Source: Vibrio sp. CB1-14 (GTDB taxonomy: Bacteria > Pseudomonadota > Gammaproteobacteria > Enterobacterales > Vibrionaceae). From it: a DNA stretch of 64,000 nucleotides. The notes under the pieces are model-generated. The model was not told the DNA's origin and did no database searches. It worked only from the letters and a program-made list of their open reading frames with translations. Positions 45,211 through 55,022 of the stretch are shown piece after piece. The DNA is taken from contig NZ_CP115921.1 in assembly GCF_040412085.2 (NCBI RefSeq), forward strand, positions 1,054,001 to 1,118,000. Direction: 5' to 3'. The translations under genes were made by a program, and so were the position numbers. Numbering within the stretch: position 1 is the first letter of the stretch; the number at the start of each line of letters is the position of its first letter.

Positions 45211-45927
45211 ATGCGACACGTCTATTTACCATGGAAGACGTCACGCCACGGATTGCTCACCCTTGCTTTACTCTCTTCATCGCTCATTCCATCTTTTGCT
45301 ACTGCCAGTGAATCACAAAGAGAGATCGTTGATTTCAATATTCAAGCGACAAAGTATCAAGATGAAGTCATTGGTGTTTTCGGTATAGATGTGGCAGCGA
45401 CGGATAGCGTCACTTTAAGTGCGGAGGTTGATACCGATCGCTATCTGCAATTCGGTGCGAGTTACGATTGGCTTACGGGCAACCATTACTTCAACGTTTA
45501 TGGTCAATATGGGTTTGACGACACTATCGACATCCACGACGTTGGATTTATGTATGGTTACTCGGCTGCACCATCGTTATTTGTTTATTGGGATACTTAT
45601 TATCAATGGCGAGATACCAGCAAAGCTGTAGAACTGCCAGAGCCTATTGATTACGCTAATCATCGCCGGGAGTGGAAAAACACCTTAGGCGCAAGCTATA
45701 GCGTTCACCCTTTGCTGGATATTGGTGTTAGTTACAATGTGGATGTGTTGACATCACAGCATGGGTTTGAAAACAGTACGCGCAGTAGCTACGACATTTC
45801 AGCGACAGTGAACACGCCTTATGTTCAACCGTATGTGAAGTACACAAAGGGTCAATATCGTGTGCGTCCAGGTAGACCGATCGAAGACAGCAGCAATGTC
45901 GAGTTGGGATTCTATCTCGACTTTTGA
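45211..45927 (+). CDS. Putative outer-membrane beta-barrel protein
   Basis: A 238-residue exported protein of unknown function. A long signal peptide (cleavage near FATA) is followed by alternating amphipathic strands rich in Tyr, Trp and Asp (YLQFGASYDWLTGNHYFNVYG, LFVYWDTYYQWRD, LGASYSVHPLLDIGVSYN). The last residue is Phe (ELGFYLDF), the usual signal for outer-membrane insertion. About eight to ten strands can be counted. It stands alone between two terminators. Confidence 0.7.
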   Translation: MRHVYLPWKTSRHGLLTLALLSSSLIPSFATASESQREIVDFNIQATKYQDEVIGVFGIDVAATDSVTLSAEVDTDRYLQFGASYDWLTGNHYFNVYGQYGFDDTIDIHDVGFMYGYSAAPSLFVYWDTYYQWRDTSKAVELPEPIDYANHRREWKNTLGASYSVHPLLDIGVSYNVDVLTSQHGFENSTRSSYDISATVNTPYVQPYVKYTKGQYRVRPGRPIEDSSNVELGFYLDF

Positions 45928-45966
45928 CGAGTGTGGGTAGTGAGGGTTCTTAGACAGACAGAAAAG

Positions 45967-45994
45967 AAAAAGGCCTCGATTTCTCGAGGCCTTT
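45967..45994. terminator. Bidirectional terminator
   Basis: AAAAAGGCCTCGA-TTTC-TCGAGGCCTTTT between the convergent barrel and cold-shock genes. Confidence 0.9.
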
Positions 45995-46018
45995 TAGCAT
46001 TCTTACGAAGCTGCGTTA

Positions 46019-46228
46019 TTAAGCTGGAACAACGTTAACAGCTTGTGGGCCTTTTTGGCCTTGCTCAACACCAAAAGAAACCGCTTGGCCTTCTTTTAGA
46101 GTTTTGAAACCGTCACCAGAGATAGCGCGGAAGTGAACGAATACGTCTGGACCGTTCTCTTGTGCGATGAAGCCGTAGCCTTTCTCTTCGTTAAACCATT
46201 TTACAGTGCCAGTATTTGTGCTAGACAT
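46019..46228 (-). CDS. Cold-shock domain protein (CspA family)
   Basis: A 69-residue single cold-shock domain binding single-stranded RNA or DNA. RNP1 is KGYGFIAQ and RNP2 is VFVHF. The opening [15 protein letters not shown] and the closing [11 protein letters not shown] are standard. Which E. coli paralogue (CspA, C, D, E) it matches best cannot be decided from this alone. The 304 bp upstream, up to the codBA terminator, hold no other gene and probably include a long 5' leader, as is common for the family. Confidence 0.94.
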   Translation of the reverse strand: MSSTNTGTVKWFNEEKGYGFIAQENGPDVFVHFRAISGDGFKTLKEGQAVSFGVEQGQKGPQAVNVVPA

Positions 46229-46462
46229 ATTATGTCCCTTACTTTTCAGATTAAAAATTTTTGCCTTTAGGCGGTCTCGCTTTGTGGTTCTGTTTATTTA
46301 ATCAAGCTGTAAATGGATAAAACGAATGACAAATACCCTAGGGGAAAATCTGACAAAACTTATCGTACTCTTTTTACTCTTACTTTAAATAACTCTCTGA
46401 ACTCCAGAGCACGAGCAGTGTACCACCACCTATCGAGGGTTTAAATGAATTTCTTGTTAAAT
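46229..46462 (-). promoter_or_regulatory. Probable cold-shock gene leader and promoter region
   Basis: About 230 bp of AT-rich non-coding sequence between the csp start and the codBA terminator. No open frame of note. CspA-family genes usually have a structured leader of about 150 nt here; I can see no reliable cold-box match. Confidence 0.4.
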
Positions 46463-46465
46463 CGT

Positions 46466-46496
46466 AAAAAAAATGCAAGCGATTTTGTCGCTTGCA
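46466..46496 (-). terminator. Rho-independent terminator of codBA
   Basis: On the minus strand TGCAAGCGACAAAATCGCTTGCA is followed by a run of eight T. Confidence 0.88.
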
Positions 46497-46532
46497 CTGG
46501 TGTTTTGAGGCTAGCCTCCCGGTTGAAGACAG

Positions 46533-47810
46533 TTAACGTTGGAATGTAACGCTTTCTTCAGTGCCTAAGTGAATTGAGGTTTCTGCCGGTTTGGTGTGGG
46601 CAATCACTTCACCTTTGCGGATAGAGTAGCCTACTGGAACTTGACGGCGAACGGCATCGAAGCCGTTTTCTGCAGGTAGCAACAACAGGCTGCCGGGCTT
46701 TCCAGCTTCAATCCCATAATTGTGGTGAATGTTTAGTGCCTTGGCTGAGTTGTGACTGATCATATCCAACGATTGGTTGATTTGGTCGTAACCCATCACT
46801 TGGCAAACGTGCAGTCCCATATGCAGAACTTGCAGCATATTTGCTGTGCCTAATGGGTACCAAGGGTCAAACACATCGTCATGACCGAAACAAATATTGA
46901 TATTTGCTGCTAGCATTTCTTTGACACGTGTGACGCCGCGACGTTTCGGATAGTCATCGAAGCGACCTTGTAGGTGAATGTTCACCAATGGGTTCGCTAC
47001 AAAGCTAATACCAGACATTTTCAGCAATCTAAATAGTCGTGACGCGTAGGCACCATTGTATGAGCCCATTGCCGTTGTGTGGCTAGCGGTTACGCGGTCA
47101 CCCATGTTGAACTTGTGTGCCAAGGCTGCAAGTGTTTCTACAAAGCGTGATTGCTCGTCATCGATTTCGTCACAGTGAACATCAATCAAGCAGTCGTATT
47201 TACGCGCAAGTTCAAACACATAATGCAGAGATTCCACACCGTATTCACGAGTGAATTCGAAGTGTGGGATTGCACCAATCACGTCTGCACCCAGTTTAAC
47301 TGCTTCTTCAAGTAGTTCTTTGCCATTTGGGTAAGACAAAATGCCTTCTTGCGGGAACGCTACGATTTGGATGTCTACCCACTGTTTCATCTCTTCACGC
47401 ACTTCAACCATTGCTTTTAGTGCGGTGAGTGTTGGGTCAGACACATCGACGTGGGTACGCACGTGTTGAATGCCGTTGGCAATTTGCCATTTTAAGGTTT
47501 GCTTAGCACGGCTTTTCACATCTTCAATAGAAAGCATAGCCTTGCGCTCAGCCCAGCGCTCGATACCTTCAAACAGCGTACCAGAAATGTTCCAGCTCGG
47601 TTCACCCGCAGTTTGCGTCGTGTCGAGGTGGATGTGTGGCTCACAAAATGGCGCAGTTGCCATTTGACCCGTTGCGTCAATCACACGGTCAGCAGTGAAC
47701 GATTTGGTTCCTGCTGTTTCAATCGCTTTAAACACCCCTTCTTCGATAAGAATATCGAACTGGCCTTGTTGACCATTGATGGTTGCGTTTTGAATAAGCA
47801 AAGATGACAT
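46533..47810 (-). CDS. codA: Cytosine deaminase
   Basis: A 425-residue amidohydrolase that converts cytosine to uracil and ammonia in pyrimidine salvage. Metal ligands and active-site residues are in [48 protein letters not shown] and [18 protein letters not shown], the last being the CodA signature with the catalytic Asp. The length and order match E. coli CodA. It follows codB with a 19-bp gap in a two-gene operon. Confidence 0.95.
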   Translation of the reverse strand: MSSLLIQNATINGQQGQFDILIEEGVFKAIETAGTKSFTADRVIDATGQMATAPFCEPHIHLDTTQTAGEPSWNISGTLFEGIERWAERKAMLSIEDVKSRAKQTLKWQIANGIQHVRTHVDVSDPTLTALKAMVEVREEMKQWVDIQIVAFPQEGILSYPNGKELLEEAVKLGADVIGAIPHFEFTREYGVESLHYVFELARKYDCLIDVHCDEIDDEQSRFVETLAALAHKFNMGDRVTASHTTAMGSYNGAYASRLFRLLKMSGISFVANPLVNIHLQGRFDDYPKRRGVTRVKEMLAANINICFGHDDVFDPWYPLGTANMLQVLHMGLHVCQVMGYDQINQSLDMISHNSAKALNIHHNYGIEAGKPGSLLLLPAENGFDAVRRQVPVGYSIRKGEVIAHTKPAETSIHLGTEESVTFQR

Positions 47811-47829
47811 GGCATCAAATTCCTAGTAA

Positions 47830-49074
47830 TTAAGCGTCAGCGTTTTCTAGCTGAGCAGTTTTTGCATTAAGAAGACGGTTTAGTACAAGATAGCTTAACG
47901 CGCCACCAAGTACGGCATTTAGTGGCACAACGCCAGGTAAGAAGTTACCAGCTGCAACACCAAGCGCCACGGCAATGATACCTGCCCAGTTTACCGTTTG
48001 GAATTTTGCTGTTTCAAAATTTGCGTAACGCTTACGGTTGATCAGGAAGTCTGCGATGATCACGCCGCCGATTGGTGGGATAGCCAAAGATAGGAACGTT
48101 AACCAGCCTACAAAGTTGTTGTATAGCCAAAGTGCACACAAAGTACCGACAACACCGTTTGCCATCGACAAGTATTTACTTGGTAAACCGGTGACGTTAG
48201 AGAAACCAAGGCCAGAGGCGTAAAGCGCGTTGTCGTTGGTAGTCCAGATGTTCAGACCTAGTACGATGATGGCAGGTAGCAATAGACCTTGAGCGATCAT
48301 CACTTCAGAGATATCTGACTGGCCTGTTACCGATGCGCCGGCAGCGCCGAAGATGAACATCAGCGAGTTACCAATAAAGAACGCCACCATGGTGATGAAG
48401 ACTGCACCCATTGGCTTTTTACCGAAGCGTACGAAGTCAGCGGTAAGTGTACCCGCACTCACAAACGAACCCACTACCATCGCAAGTGCAACAGAGAAAT
48501 CTAATGGTTCAGCAGGTTGGATTTTTTGCAGTTCGGCAACTCCGCCAGCGCTATCTACCGCCGTCAGTACAGAGTAACCACCCAATAGTGCGATAGCAGG
48601 AACCGCGATAGCTGACAACACCATCAATGCGGAAATGCCAAAGTAAACCGTCGCTGTCATCAACAGACCGCTCACCAAAATCAGGATATTGGTATCAATG
48701 CCGGTCGCTTTTTGTACTGGGATAGCGAACATGGCGACGCCAACACCAAACCAACCGACTTGAGTACCGCCAAGGAGCACAGAAGGAAGCCAAGAGCCTT
48801 TAGAACCAAAAGAGAAACGAGCAAGGAGGTGAGTAGAGAGACCAGTAGAAGCGCCGATGTAACCGAGGAAAGAAGTGTAAATACCGAGGATGAGGTTACC
48901 GATGAGAACAGCGAGGAAGAAATCATTGAAAGCAAGTCCAGTACCGAGGGAACCACCGGTCCACATACTTGCGGAGAAGAAGGTCAAACCAAGCATTACC
49001 ATGGTTAATGAAGCGACTCCCTTCCTGGCCGTTGCCGGAACTGGCCCTAAACTGTAGTTGTTATCCGCAGACAT
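47830..49074 (-). CDS. codB: Cytosine permease
   Basis: A 414-residue NCS1-family inner-membrane transporter with about twelve helices. The N-terminus (NNYSLGPVPATARKG) and TM1 (MLGLTFFSASMWTGGSLGTGL) match E. coli CodB closely. ATG 49074 has GAGG seven bases upstream and is chosen over GTG 49086. It supplies cytosine to the deaminase encoded immediately downstream. Confidence 0.94.
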   Translation of the reverse strand: MSADNNYSLGPVPATARKGVASLTMVMLGLTFFSASMWTGGSLGTGLAFNDFFLAVLIGNLILGIYTSFLGYIGASTGLSTHLLARFSFGSKGSWLPSVLLGGTQVGWFGVGVAMFAIPVQKATGIDTNILILVSGLLMTATVYFGISALMVLSAIAVPAIALLGGYSVLTAVDSAGGVAELQKIQPAEPLDFSVALAMVVGSFVSAGTLTADFVRFGKKPMGAVFITMVAFFIGNSLMFIFGAAGASVTGQSDISEVMIAQGLLLPAIIVLGLNIWTTNDNALYASGLGFSNVTGLPSKYLSMANGVVGTLCALWLYNNFVGWLTFLSLAIPPIGGVIIADFLINRKRYANFETAKFQTVNWAGIIAVALGVAAGNFLPGVVPLNAVLGGALSYLVLNRLLNAKTAQLENADA

Positions 49075-49477
49075 CTGATACCTCACAATTCACTAAATAT
49101 GTTTATTCGTACGTTTACCTGTATTTCAGGCAAACGGCGCGTATTATGGTGATGTAAATCACAGAGTCAAGCGCTGAATTCTCCAAAAGTGACGTTGTTT
49201 TTTAGCTTCGCTTTATTAGTGCCAATTAATCATAAGGTTAATAAAATTATGGCTGGAAATTATTTTGAAAATTAATTTCCAGCCAAACTAGGGAAACGTT
49301 TGCTAGTGGAGGTTGATTAGTGGTTTTTCTTAGTTTGATCGAAAAACGATAGTTTTGCTTCAAAAGTATGAGTTTTGACTATGCTGTTAGTATTGCTCAA
49401 ATCCGGGCTAGCATCCGTGCTCGCATAGTTTTGCCAATTAAGTATATAATGCGCCCGCTTTTATCTGAGGTAAGACA
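49075..49477. promoter_or_regulatory. Divergent region of codBA and SpoU methyltransferase
   Basis: 403 bp without a gene. It contains a PurR-like box at 49290-49305 and a TATAAT -10 element at 49445-49450 directed at the methyltransferase gene. Nothing else is recognised. Confidence 0.5.
49290..49305. promoter_or_regulatory. Candidate PurR operator for codBA
   Basis: Read on the minus strand, TAGCAAACGTTTCCCT matches the PurR consensus ACGCAAACGTTTTCCT at 13 of 16 positions, including the central CAAACGTTT. In E. coli codBA is a known PurR target. It lies 216 bp upstream of codB. Confidence 0.65.
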
Positions 49478-50212
49478 ATGATTTCAAAAAACCAACTAAA
49501 ACTGCTGAGAGCCCTTGGGCAGAAAAAACAGCGTAAAGCACACGGCCTATTTTTGGTGGAAGGCGAAAAGAATGTGCTTGAGCTTGTCGAGACGTCATTG
49601 AAGGTAAAGCAAGTCTTTGCCACATCAGACTTCTTAGCTAAGCATGCTAGTGAGCTTCGTGCTTATGAGTGTATTGAAGCGACCTTAGATGAACTGACAA
49701 AAGCGAGTTCGCTTGTTAGCAACAATGCGGCAGTTGCAGTGGTTGAGATCCCTCAGACAGATGCACCGGAACCAAAAGGTATGATGATCGCGTTGGATGG
49801 CGTTTCTGATCCTGGCAACCTAGGCACCATCATTCGTATTGCTGATTGGTACGGTATTAAACACATTGTCGCAAGTACCGATTGTGCGGATCCGTACAAC
49901 CCTAAAACAATCCGCGCCACGATGGGCAGTTTTGGACGAGTTCAGGTCACGCTGCTCGACTTACCTCGTTATCTCAATGAAGCAAAAATACCGGTATATG
50001 GAGCGTTCTTAGAAGGGAAAAGCGTTCACACGACAAACTTTTCTCAGCAAGGTATCTTGTTGATGGGCAGTGAGTCGCACGGTGTACGTGCTGAAGCTGA
50101 GCATTATGTTACGGATAAAATCACCATTCCGGCGTTCGGCGGCGCAGAATCGTTAAATGTGGCTATGGCGACCGGTATTATCATGGATAACTATCGTCGT
50201 CAGCATAGTTAA
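49478..50212 (+). CDS. SpoU/TrmH-family RNA 2'-O-methyltransferase
   Basis: A 244-residue SPOUT methyltransferase. The N-terminal substrate-binding domain (MISKNQ...RKAHGLFLVEGEKNVLE) is followed by the trefoil-knot catalytic domain with the three SpoU motifs: ALDGVSDPGNLGTIIR, GILLMGSESHGV and IPAFGGAESLNVAMATGII. Members methylate ribose in 23S rRNA or tRNA. The exact target is not clear; it resembles the RlmB/TsnR group more than TrmL. GAGGT precedes the ATG. Confidence 0.9.
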   Translation: MISKNQLKLLRALGQKKQRKAHGLFLVEGEKNVLELVETSLKVKQVFATSDFLAKHASELRAYECIEATLDELTKASSLVSNNAAVAVVEIPQTDAPEPKGMMIALDGVSDPGNLGTIIRIADWYGIKHIVASTDCADPYNPKTIRATMGSFGRVQVTLLDLPRYLNEAKIPVYGAFLEGKSVHTTNFSQQGILLMGSESHGVRAEAEHYVTDKITIPAFGGAESLNVAMATGIIMDNYRRQHS

Positions 50213-50247
50213 AAATCAGCTTAGTTAAAAACTGGCGCGAGACTTGA

Positions 50248-50275
50248 GTAGACCCCTGCCTGCGCAGGGGTGACG
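50248..50275 (+). repeat. REP-like hairpin 3
   Basis: TAG-ACCCCTGC-CTGC-GCAGGGGT-GACGA between the convergent methyltransferase and ferredoxin genes. It has the same 8-4-8 geometry and GAC(GA) flank as the two units near 22.6 kb, with a third, different stem. Confidence 0.65.
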
Positions 50276-50288
50276 ATACCCTTCAGGG

Positions 50289-50612
50289 CTACTTCTCTAG
50301 CATCCCAAGTTTGTTTGGTACGCCATTCCACTTCTCTGCTTCATCCATTGCGGGTTTGACTTCAGTTTGAACTGGCCATACTTCCGAAAGCTCTGCGTTG
50401 AGTTCGATAAACACGTGTTGGTCATCGGTGAGCTCATCTTCTTGGAAAATAGCTTGAGCGTCACATTCAGGTACGCACAGTCCACAGTCAATGCATTCGA
50501 TTGGGTTGATCACCATGAAATTTGGGCCTTCGTGAAAGGCGTCAGCAGGGCATACCGCGACACAGTCGGTATATTTACATTGAATACAGTTATCGGTAAC
50601 GACAAATGCCAT
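50289..50612 (-). CDS. fdxA: Seven-iron ferredoxin (FdxA)
   Basis: A 107-residue ferredoxin of the Azotobacter FdI type with one [3Fe-4S] and one [4Fe-4S] cluster. [14 protein letters not shown] and [14 protein letters not shown] supply the ligands. The C-terminal 50 residues ([16 protein letters not shown], ending [13 protein letters not shown]) are the extension usual for this class. It is a cytosolic electron carrier; the partner is unknown. Single gene. Confidence 0.93.
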   Translation of the reverse strand: MAFVVTDNCIQCKYTDCVAVCPADAFHEGPNFMVINPIECIDCGLCVPECDAQAIFQEDELTDDQHVFIELNAELSEVWPVQTEVKPAMDEAEKWNGVPNKLGMLEK

Positions 50613-50851
50613 GATGGTGAACTCTTATTAGCCAAATTTGTGGAGGGGCGATAATACTGATCCGAGCGCAAAATTCAATATCTTGGCGCTACTTGATCCC
50701 TTTATCACCCGTCTAAGTCGCAATTAAGTATGACAGACAAATCAAGTTAACGTAAAATGCGCGCCATTGTGAGCGAGCAAGCCTTAAGTTTAAGCCATTC
50801 GGTTTAGAGAACGGGTTTGTAAGCTAAGACACCAACGACGCGAGACCCTCC

Positions 50852-52480
50852 ATGATACGTTTAACTGAAATCAAACTTCCTCTTGATCACGAGGAAGGCG
50901 AAATTTCTCAAGCCATCCTAAAAAAACTTGGTATTTCTTCAGATCAAGTTGTTTCATTCAATGTGTTCAAGCGTGGCTATGATGCGCGCAAGAAAACACG
51001 CATTTTGCTTATCTACACTCTAGATATTGAAGTGAAGAATGAAGCGGCTCTGCTAGAGAAGTTTGCTGATGACCCACACGTCAAAGTCACCCCAGATATG
51101 GAGTACAAGTTTGTTGCGAAAGCACCAGTAAACCAGGCTGAGCGACCAGTCGTCATCGGCTTTGGCCCATGTGGCTTGTTTGCAGGACTGATTTTGGCAC
51201 AAATGGGCTTTAAGCCAATTATTGTTGAACGTGGTAAAGAGGTTCGTGAGCGTACTAAAGATACCTTCGGTTTCTGGCGAAAGCGTACGCTTAACCCTGA
51301 ATCGAACGTACAGTTCGGTGAAGGCGGTGCGGGTACGTTCTCTGACGGCAAGCTTTATAGCCAAGTGAAAGATCCAAAACACTATGGCCGTAAGGTGATT
51401 GAAGAATTCGTCGCTGCAGGTGCACCTGAAGAGATCCTGTATGTGAGCAAGCCTCACATTGGTACCTTTAAATTGGTGACCATGATTGAAAAGATGCGCG
51501 CGACAATCATTGAGCTAGGTGGTGAGATCCGCTTTAGCACGCGTGTTGATGACATTCACATGGAAAACGACCAAATCACGGGTCTAACACTATCGAGCGG
51601 CGAAGAGATCAAAACTCGCTATGTGGTACTAGCAGTAGGTCACAGTGCTCGTGATACGTTTGAAATGCTGCACGATCGTGGCGTGTATATGGAAGCGAAG
51701 CCCTTCTCTGTCGGCTTCCGTATTGAACACAAACAATCAGTGATTGACGAAGCGCGCTTTGGTCCAAACGCAGGTAACCCAATCTTGGGTGCGGCTGACT
51801 ACAAACTGGTTCACCATTGTAAAAATGGTCGCACGGTATACAGCTTCTGTATGTGTCCTGGCGGTACGGTTGTTGCGGCGACGTCGGAAGAAGGTCGAGT
51901 GGTGACCAATGGCATGAGCCAATACTCTCGTGCAGAGCGCAATGCCAACAGTGCGATTGTAGTGGGCATCTCTCCAGATCAGGATTACCCAGGTGATCCA
52001 CTGGCAGGTATTCGCTTCCAGCGTGAACTAGAAAGTAACGCTTACCTTCTAGGCGGTGAAAACTACGATGCGCCAGCACAGAAAATTGGCGATTTCTTAA
52101 AAGGTAACGATCCAAGCGCACTAGGTGATGTTGAGCCATCGTTCACACCGGGTATCAAACTGACAGACTTGTCTAAGGCGTTACCGGATTTTGCTATTGA
52201 AGCCATTCGTGAAGCGATCCCTGCGTTCGACAAGAAAATCAAAGGTTTCTCTGGTGCAGATGGCCTATTGACGGGTGTTGAAACTCGTACTTCCTCACCA
52301 ATATGCATTAAACGTGGTAAAGACTATCAAAGCGTTAACTTGAAAGGCTTCTACCCAGCTGGTGAAGGTGCAGGCTACGCGGGCGGTATTCTTTCTGCCG
52401 GTATCGACGGCATCAAAGTTGCTGAGGCGCTTGCCATAGCTATGGTTGAAGATCTTGTCGAGCAACCTGCTGAAGCCTAA
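50852..52480 (+). CDS. FAD-dependent oxidoreductase (YhiN/HI0933-unlike, DUF-type dehydrogenase)
   Basis: A 542-residue flavoprotein widespread in proteobacteria and usually labelled NAD(P)/FAD-dependent oxidoreductase. Residues 1-90 form a separate small domain with RGYDARKKTRILLIYTLDIEV. The FAD motif is VIGFGPCGLFAGLILAQMG with VERGKEV following. NVQFGEGGAGTFSDGKLYSQ, FSVGFRIEH and the C-terminal FYPAGEGAGYAGGILSAGIDGI complete the family pattern. The substrate and physiological role are not established. It has its own terminator. Confidence 0.85.
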   Translation: MIRLTEIKLPLDHEEGEISQAILKKLGISSDQVVSFNVFKRGYDARKKTRILLIYTLDIEVKNEAALLEKFADDPHVKVTPDMEYKFVAKAPVNQAERPVVIGFGPCGLFAGLILAQMGFKPIIVERGKEVRERTKDTFGFWRKRTLNPESNVQFGEGGAGTFSDGKLYSQVKDPKHYGRKVIEEFVAAGAPEEILYVSKPHIGTFKLVTMIEKMRATIIELGGEIRFSTRVDDIHMENDQITGLTLSSGEEIKTRYVVLAVGHSARDTFEMLHDRGVYMEAKPFSVGFRIEHKQSVIDEARFGPNAGNPILGAADYKLVHHCKNGRTVYSFCMCPGGTVVAATSEEGRVVTNGMSQYSRAERNANSAIVVGISPDQDYPGDPLAGIRFQRELESNAYLLGGENYDAPAQKIGDFLKGNDPSALGDVEPSFTPGIKLTDLSKALPDFAIEAIREAIPAFDKKIKGFSGADGLLTGVETRTSSPICIKRGKDYQSVNLKGFYPAGEGAGYAGGILSAGIDGIKVAEALAIAMVEDLVEQPAEA

Positions 52481-52495
52481 CCCTCTTTAGACAGC

Positions 52496-52527
52496 AAAAA
52501 GCCCATCGGATTATGATGGGCTTTTTT
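52496..52527 (+). terminator. Rho-independent terminator of FAD oxidoreductase gene
   Basis: AAAAAGCCCATC-GGATTAT-GATGGGCTTTTTT. Confidence 0.9.
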
Positions 52528-52561
52528 GTATCTCTATGATTTTGAAATAGAGAGCTTTTGA

Positions 52562-53392
52562 TTAAAAAGCGTAGGTCAGCGTTGCCATTGGGCTATAGAA
52601 CTTAAACTTTGCATCGAGGTCGGCAAAGTCTCGGCCGTAGTCAACATTAATCTCGTAATAGCTGTAAGTCGCCGCTAGGCCAAAATCTTCAGTGAACTTG
52701 TATTCGATGCCAGCACCTAAATCGAGAAGCAGTCCTGAGATTTCTTCGATACTGAGGGCAAACACCTGCGCGTGGCCTAATAGGTGCCAATTGTCAGTAA
52801 TCCTATAGTCAGTGATTAAGCCAATATTGGGCAATGGTGCGGTGAGATCGGTAAACTCTTCATCTTTGACTGGAATGAGGGTTGGGTCATCTTGATCAAC
52901 ACGGTAACCAAGTTCGCCTCCAAAGCCGACATTGAAATTCATTATGTGAAGACCAATGGAGGCTTTCCAGTCCCAATCTTCACCATCGTAGAACTTATAG
53001 TTGTAGCCAAAGCGCAAGATGTCGATGTTGAGTGTTGAATCGAGGCGCGCGCCTGCTTGCACTTCAGTATTTGAATCAGGCAATTGAAACGGTTTAGTGA
53101 CGACCGTATTACTCGCTTTGCGATGAAGGCTACGCCAATCTAAAAAGATGCCATGACGCTCGTTAAAGTCATAGCCGACCAAAAGGTAAGGTAGTGTTGA
53201 GCGTTCTTTGAGGCTTAGATCCGATTCAAAATCTAAGTCAAAGTCATTGCCTGTGTTTGGGTTTGTGACACCGATAGAGGTATCGGCCTCGGAAAAAAAC
53301 GCGCCGCCGGCCATATGAAATTGACCCGCCAGGGTCGGAGAGGTTGCTGTACACGCGAGGCCGCCTAGCGCGACCAGATGACGAAGATCCAT
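52562..53392 (-). CDS. Putative outer-membrane beta-barrel protein, 276 aa
   Basis: An exported protein with signal peptide ending near SPTLAG and a body of alternating amphipathic strands with the terminal Phe (ATLTYAF) of outer-membrane barrels. Segments such as LPYLLVGYDFNERHGIFLDWRSL, ILRFGYNYKFYDG, DWDWKASIGLHIMNFNVGFGGELGYR and LGAGIEYKFTEDFGLAATYSYYEI suggest about ten strands. Start 53392 is supported by AAGGTG; an in-frame start 11 codons earlier puts extra charged residues before the signal. It follows gbpA on the same strand but behind that gene's terminator. Function unknown. Confidence 0.78.
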   Translation of the reverse strand: MDLRHLVALGGLACTATSPTLAGQFHMAGGAFFSEADTSIGVTNPNTGNDFDLDFESDLSLKERSTLPYLLVGYDFNERHGIFLDWRSLHRKASNTVVTKPFQLPDSNTEVQAGARLDSTLNIDILRFGYNYKFYDGEDWDWKASIGLHIMNFNVGFGGELGYRVDQDDPTLIPVKDEEFTDLTAPLPNIGLITDYRITDNWHLLGHAQVFALSIEEISGLLLDLGAGIEYKFTEDFGLAATYSYYEINVDYGRDFADLDAKFKFYSPMATLTYAF

Positions 53393-53528
53393 TTCTATCA
53401 CCTTACATTGATTAACTGACATCATTTTTATGAATTAAACAAGTTCAATATATCAGAAGGTTATGGAAATGTTTAGGTTGTATGTTCGTTGTAGCGATAA
53501 AGGCTGCGAAATCGTAAACGCACAAACA

Positions 53529-53557
53529 AAAAAGGCTCCAAACGTTTTGGAGCCTTA
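53529..53557 (-). terminator. Rho-independent terminator of gbpA
   Basis: On the minus strand AAGGCTCCAAAACGTTTGGAGCCTT followed by TTTTTG. Confidence 0.9.
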
Positions 53558-53570
53558 TTGCTAGAAATGG

Positions 53571-55022
53571 TTAGTTAAGTTTGTTCCAAGCTGAATCCCA
53601 GTGACTGCCGGTGCCTGGTTCGAACTGAGTCGCTGTAGGAGACCACTGCTTGCAGTATCCTGAGTGTGGGAACGGCTTACATTGATAAATAGCGCCGTCG
53701 CTTGCCAGTACTTTGGTACCTTCTGTGTAGCTTTCTACACCCGTCGGGAATACAAAGTCGTAGTCAGTCGGTGCAGTCTGGTCGACGAGCATAAAATCTT
53801 GCGTGGTTTGATCAAGCAGGTTGCCTTTTTCATCACGAACACGGGTAACCAGCATGTGATGGCCAGGCTCAGACTTAGAAAGAGCTAAGACAACATTTTT
53901 GCTATCACCATCGTTTAACGCAAGCTCACTGCCAGCAAGTGTTTCTTGACCGTGGTTGTAGACACTCATCGATACGTCTACTCGACCGACCGCCGTGACA
54001 GTAAGGGCAAGTTCAGTTGGTGCGGTGCCAATAACGTATTGCGTTTCTAGTCCTGTTACCTCAGCACCTGATGCTGGAGGCGGCGTTACGATGTCATAAC
54101 CAATTTCAACGCGATCCAATCCGCTATTATCAGCCACGTAGATAGTGTTAGCGCCAAATACTGGAGCGATATTGCCACTGCTGTCTGCTTGGCCTGCTTT
54201 GATATCTGTCGTGCTTGAGTTAATGGCACTTGCTAGTGCGTGCGACCATTGGGTTGCTGCGCCTTGTTCGCTCGAATTAATGGTAATGCTGGTCGATAGA
54301 TTTGGCAGCTCACCGTTAGCATCAAACACACGCGTATACACAGAGTCGCCAACTTTCAGATCCATTGTTGGGTTGATTGTACCTGCTTGCGTCCAGCCAG
54401 GAATGCCTGGTGTGGTGCCTTCAAACTGCACATCAATCACGTTATAAAACGCCGCTGCGGTATCACCCACATCCCAATAAGCTAGGATCACTTGGTAGCC
54501 TTCACGTTCAGGGACATTACATTGGTGAGTCGTCAGTTTTGGTGGTTTTTGCATGTTGCCATCGACCACACAGAAAGGGTTTAGATCGAACGAGTCACGA
54601 CTCAATGCCTGGTTTGGATTCCAGCTTGGTTTAGTGATGTAGTATTTCCAATCACGGGTTACGTGATTTGCTGTGAATGTCCATTCAAAGTTCTGTAAAC
54701 CCGCTTGGATTGGCGTTTTTACCCAGCGATCTGAGGTTTGCTCGTTTAGTGGAGAAAACTGTACCAGTCCAGCGCTGGCGATTTGACCGTCAGATGGACC
54801 TAATAGTGGAAAGCCTTCTGGACCTTCAACACTTTGTGGTTCCCATTGAACCGAACCACAGTTACTGTTCTTTTCGCCATTTGCATTTGGAAACTTACAT
54901 AACGCAGCACGACTCGCCGCTACACCGTTTTCGACTGCAGAAACGTAACCATGACTATGGACAAGTGGGCTGGTAGCCAATCCAACAGCCGCCAATGAAA
55001 TTAAGACTTTTGTGTGTCTCAT
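53571..55022 (-). CDS. gbpA: GlcNAc/chitin-binding colonisation factor with AA10 LPMO domain
   Basis: A 483-residue secreted protein closely resembling V. cholerae GbpA (485 aa). After the signal peptide the mature protein starts [10 protein letters not shown], the N-terminal His being the copper-binding histidine brace of AA10 lytic polysaccharide monooxygenases (about 24-205). Two middle domains follow (about 212-310 and 315-415), then a C-terminal CBM5/12-type chitin-binding module ([19 protein letters not shown]...[10 protein letters not shown]). It promotes attachment to chitin and, in V. cholerae, to mucin. Start 55022 has AAGG upstream; a 28-codon longer frame is rejected because it would bury the signal peptide. 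Confidence 0.95.
   Translation of the reverse strand: MRHTKVLISLAAVGLATSPLVHSHGYVSAVENGVAASRAALCKFPNANGEKNSNCGSVQWEPQSVEGPEGFPLLGPSDGQIASAGLVQFSPLNEQTSDRWVKTPIQAGLQNFEWTFTANHVTRDWKYYITKPSWNPNQALSRDSFDLNPFCVVDGNMQKPPKLTTHQCNVPEREGYQVILAYWDVGDTAAAFYNVIDVQFEGTTPGIPGWTQAGTINPTMDLKVGDSVYTRVFDANGELPNLSTSITINSSEQGAATQWSHALASAINSSTTDIKAGQADSSGNIAPVFGANTIYVADNSGLDRVEIGYDIVTPPPASGAEVTGLETQYVIGTAPTELALTVTAVGRVDVSMSVYNHGQETLAGSELALNDGDSKNVVLALSKSEPGHHMLVTRVRDEKGNLLDQTTQDFMLVDQTAPTDYDFVFPTGVESYTEGTKVLASDGAIYQCKPFPHSGYCKQWSPTATQFEPGTGSHWDSAWNKLN

Noticed and set aside
48712..49008. 98-codon frame opposite codB
   Set aside because: Low-complexity translation (Glu/Thr/Lys/Ser-rich) lying antisense to a well-supported permease; a shadow of codB.
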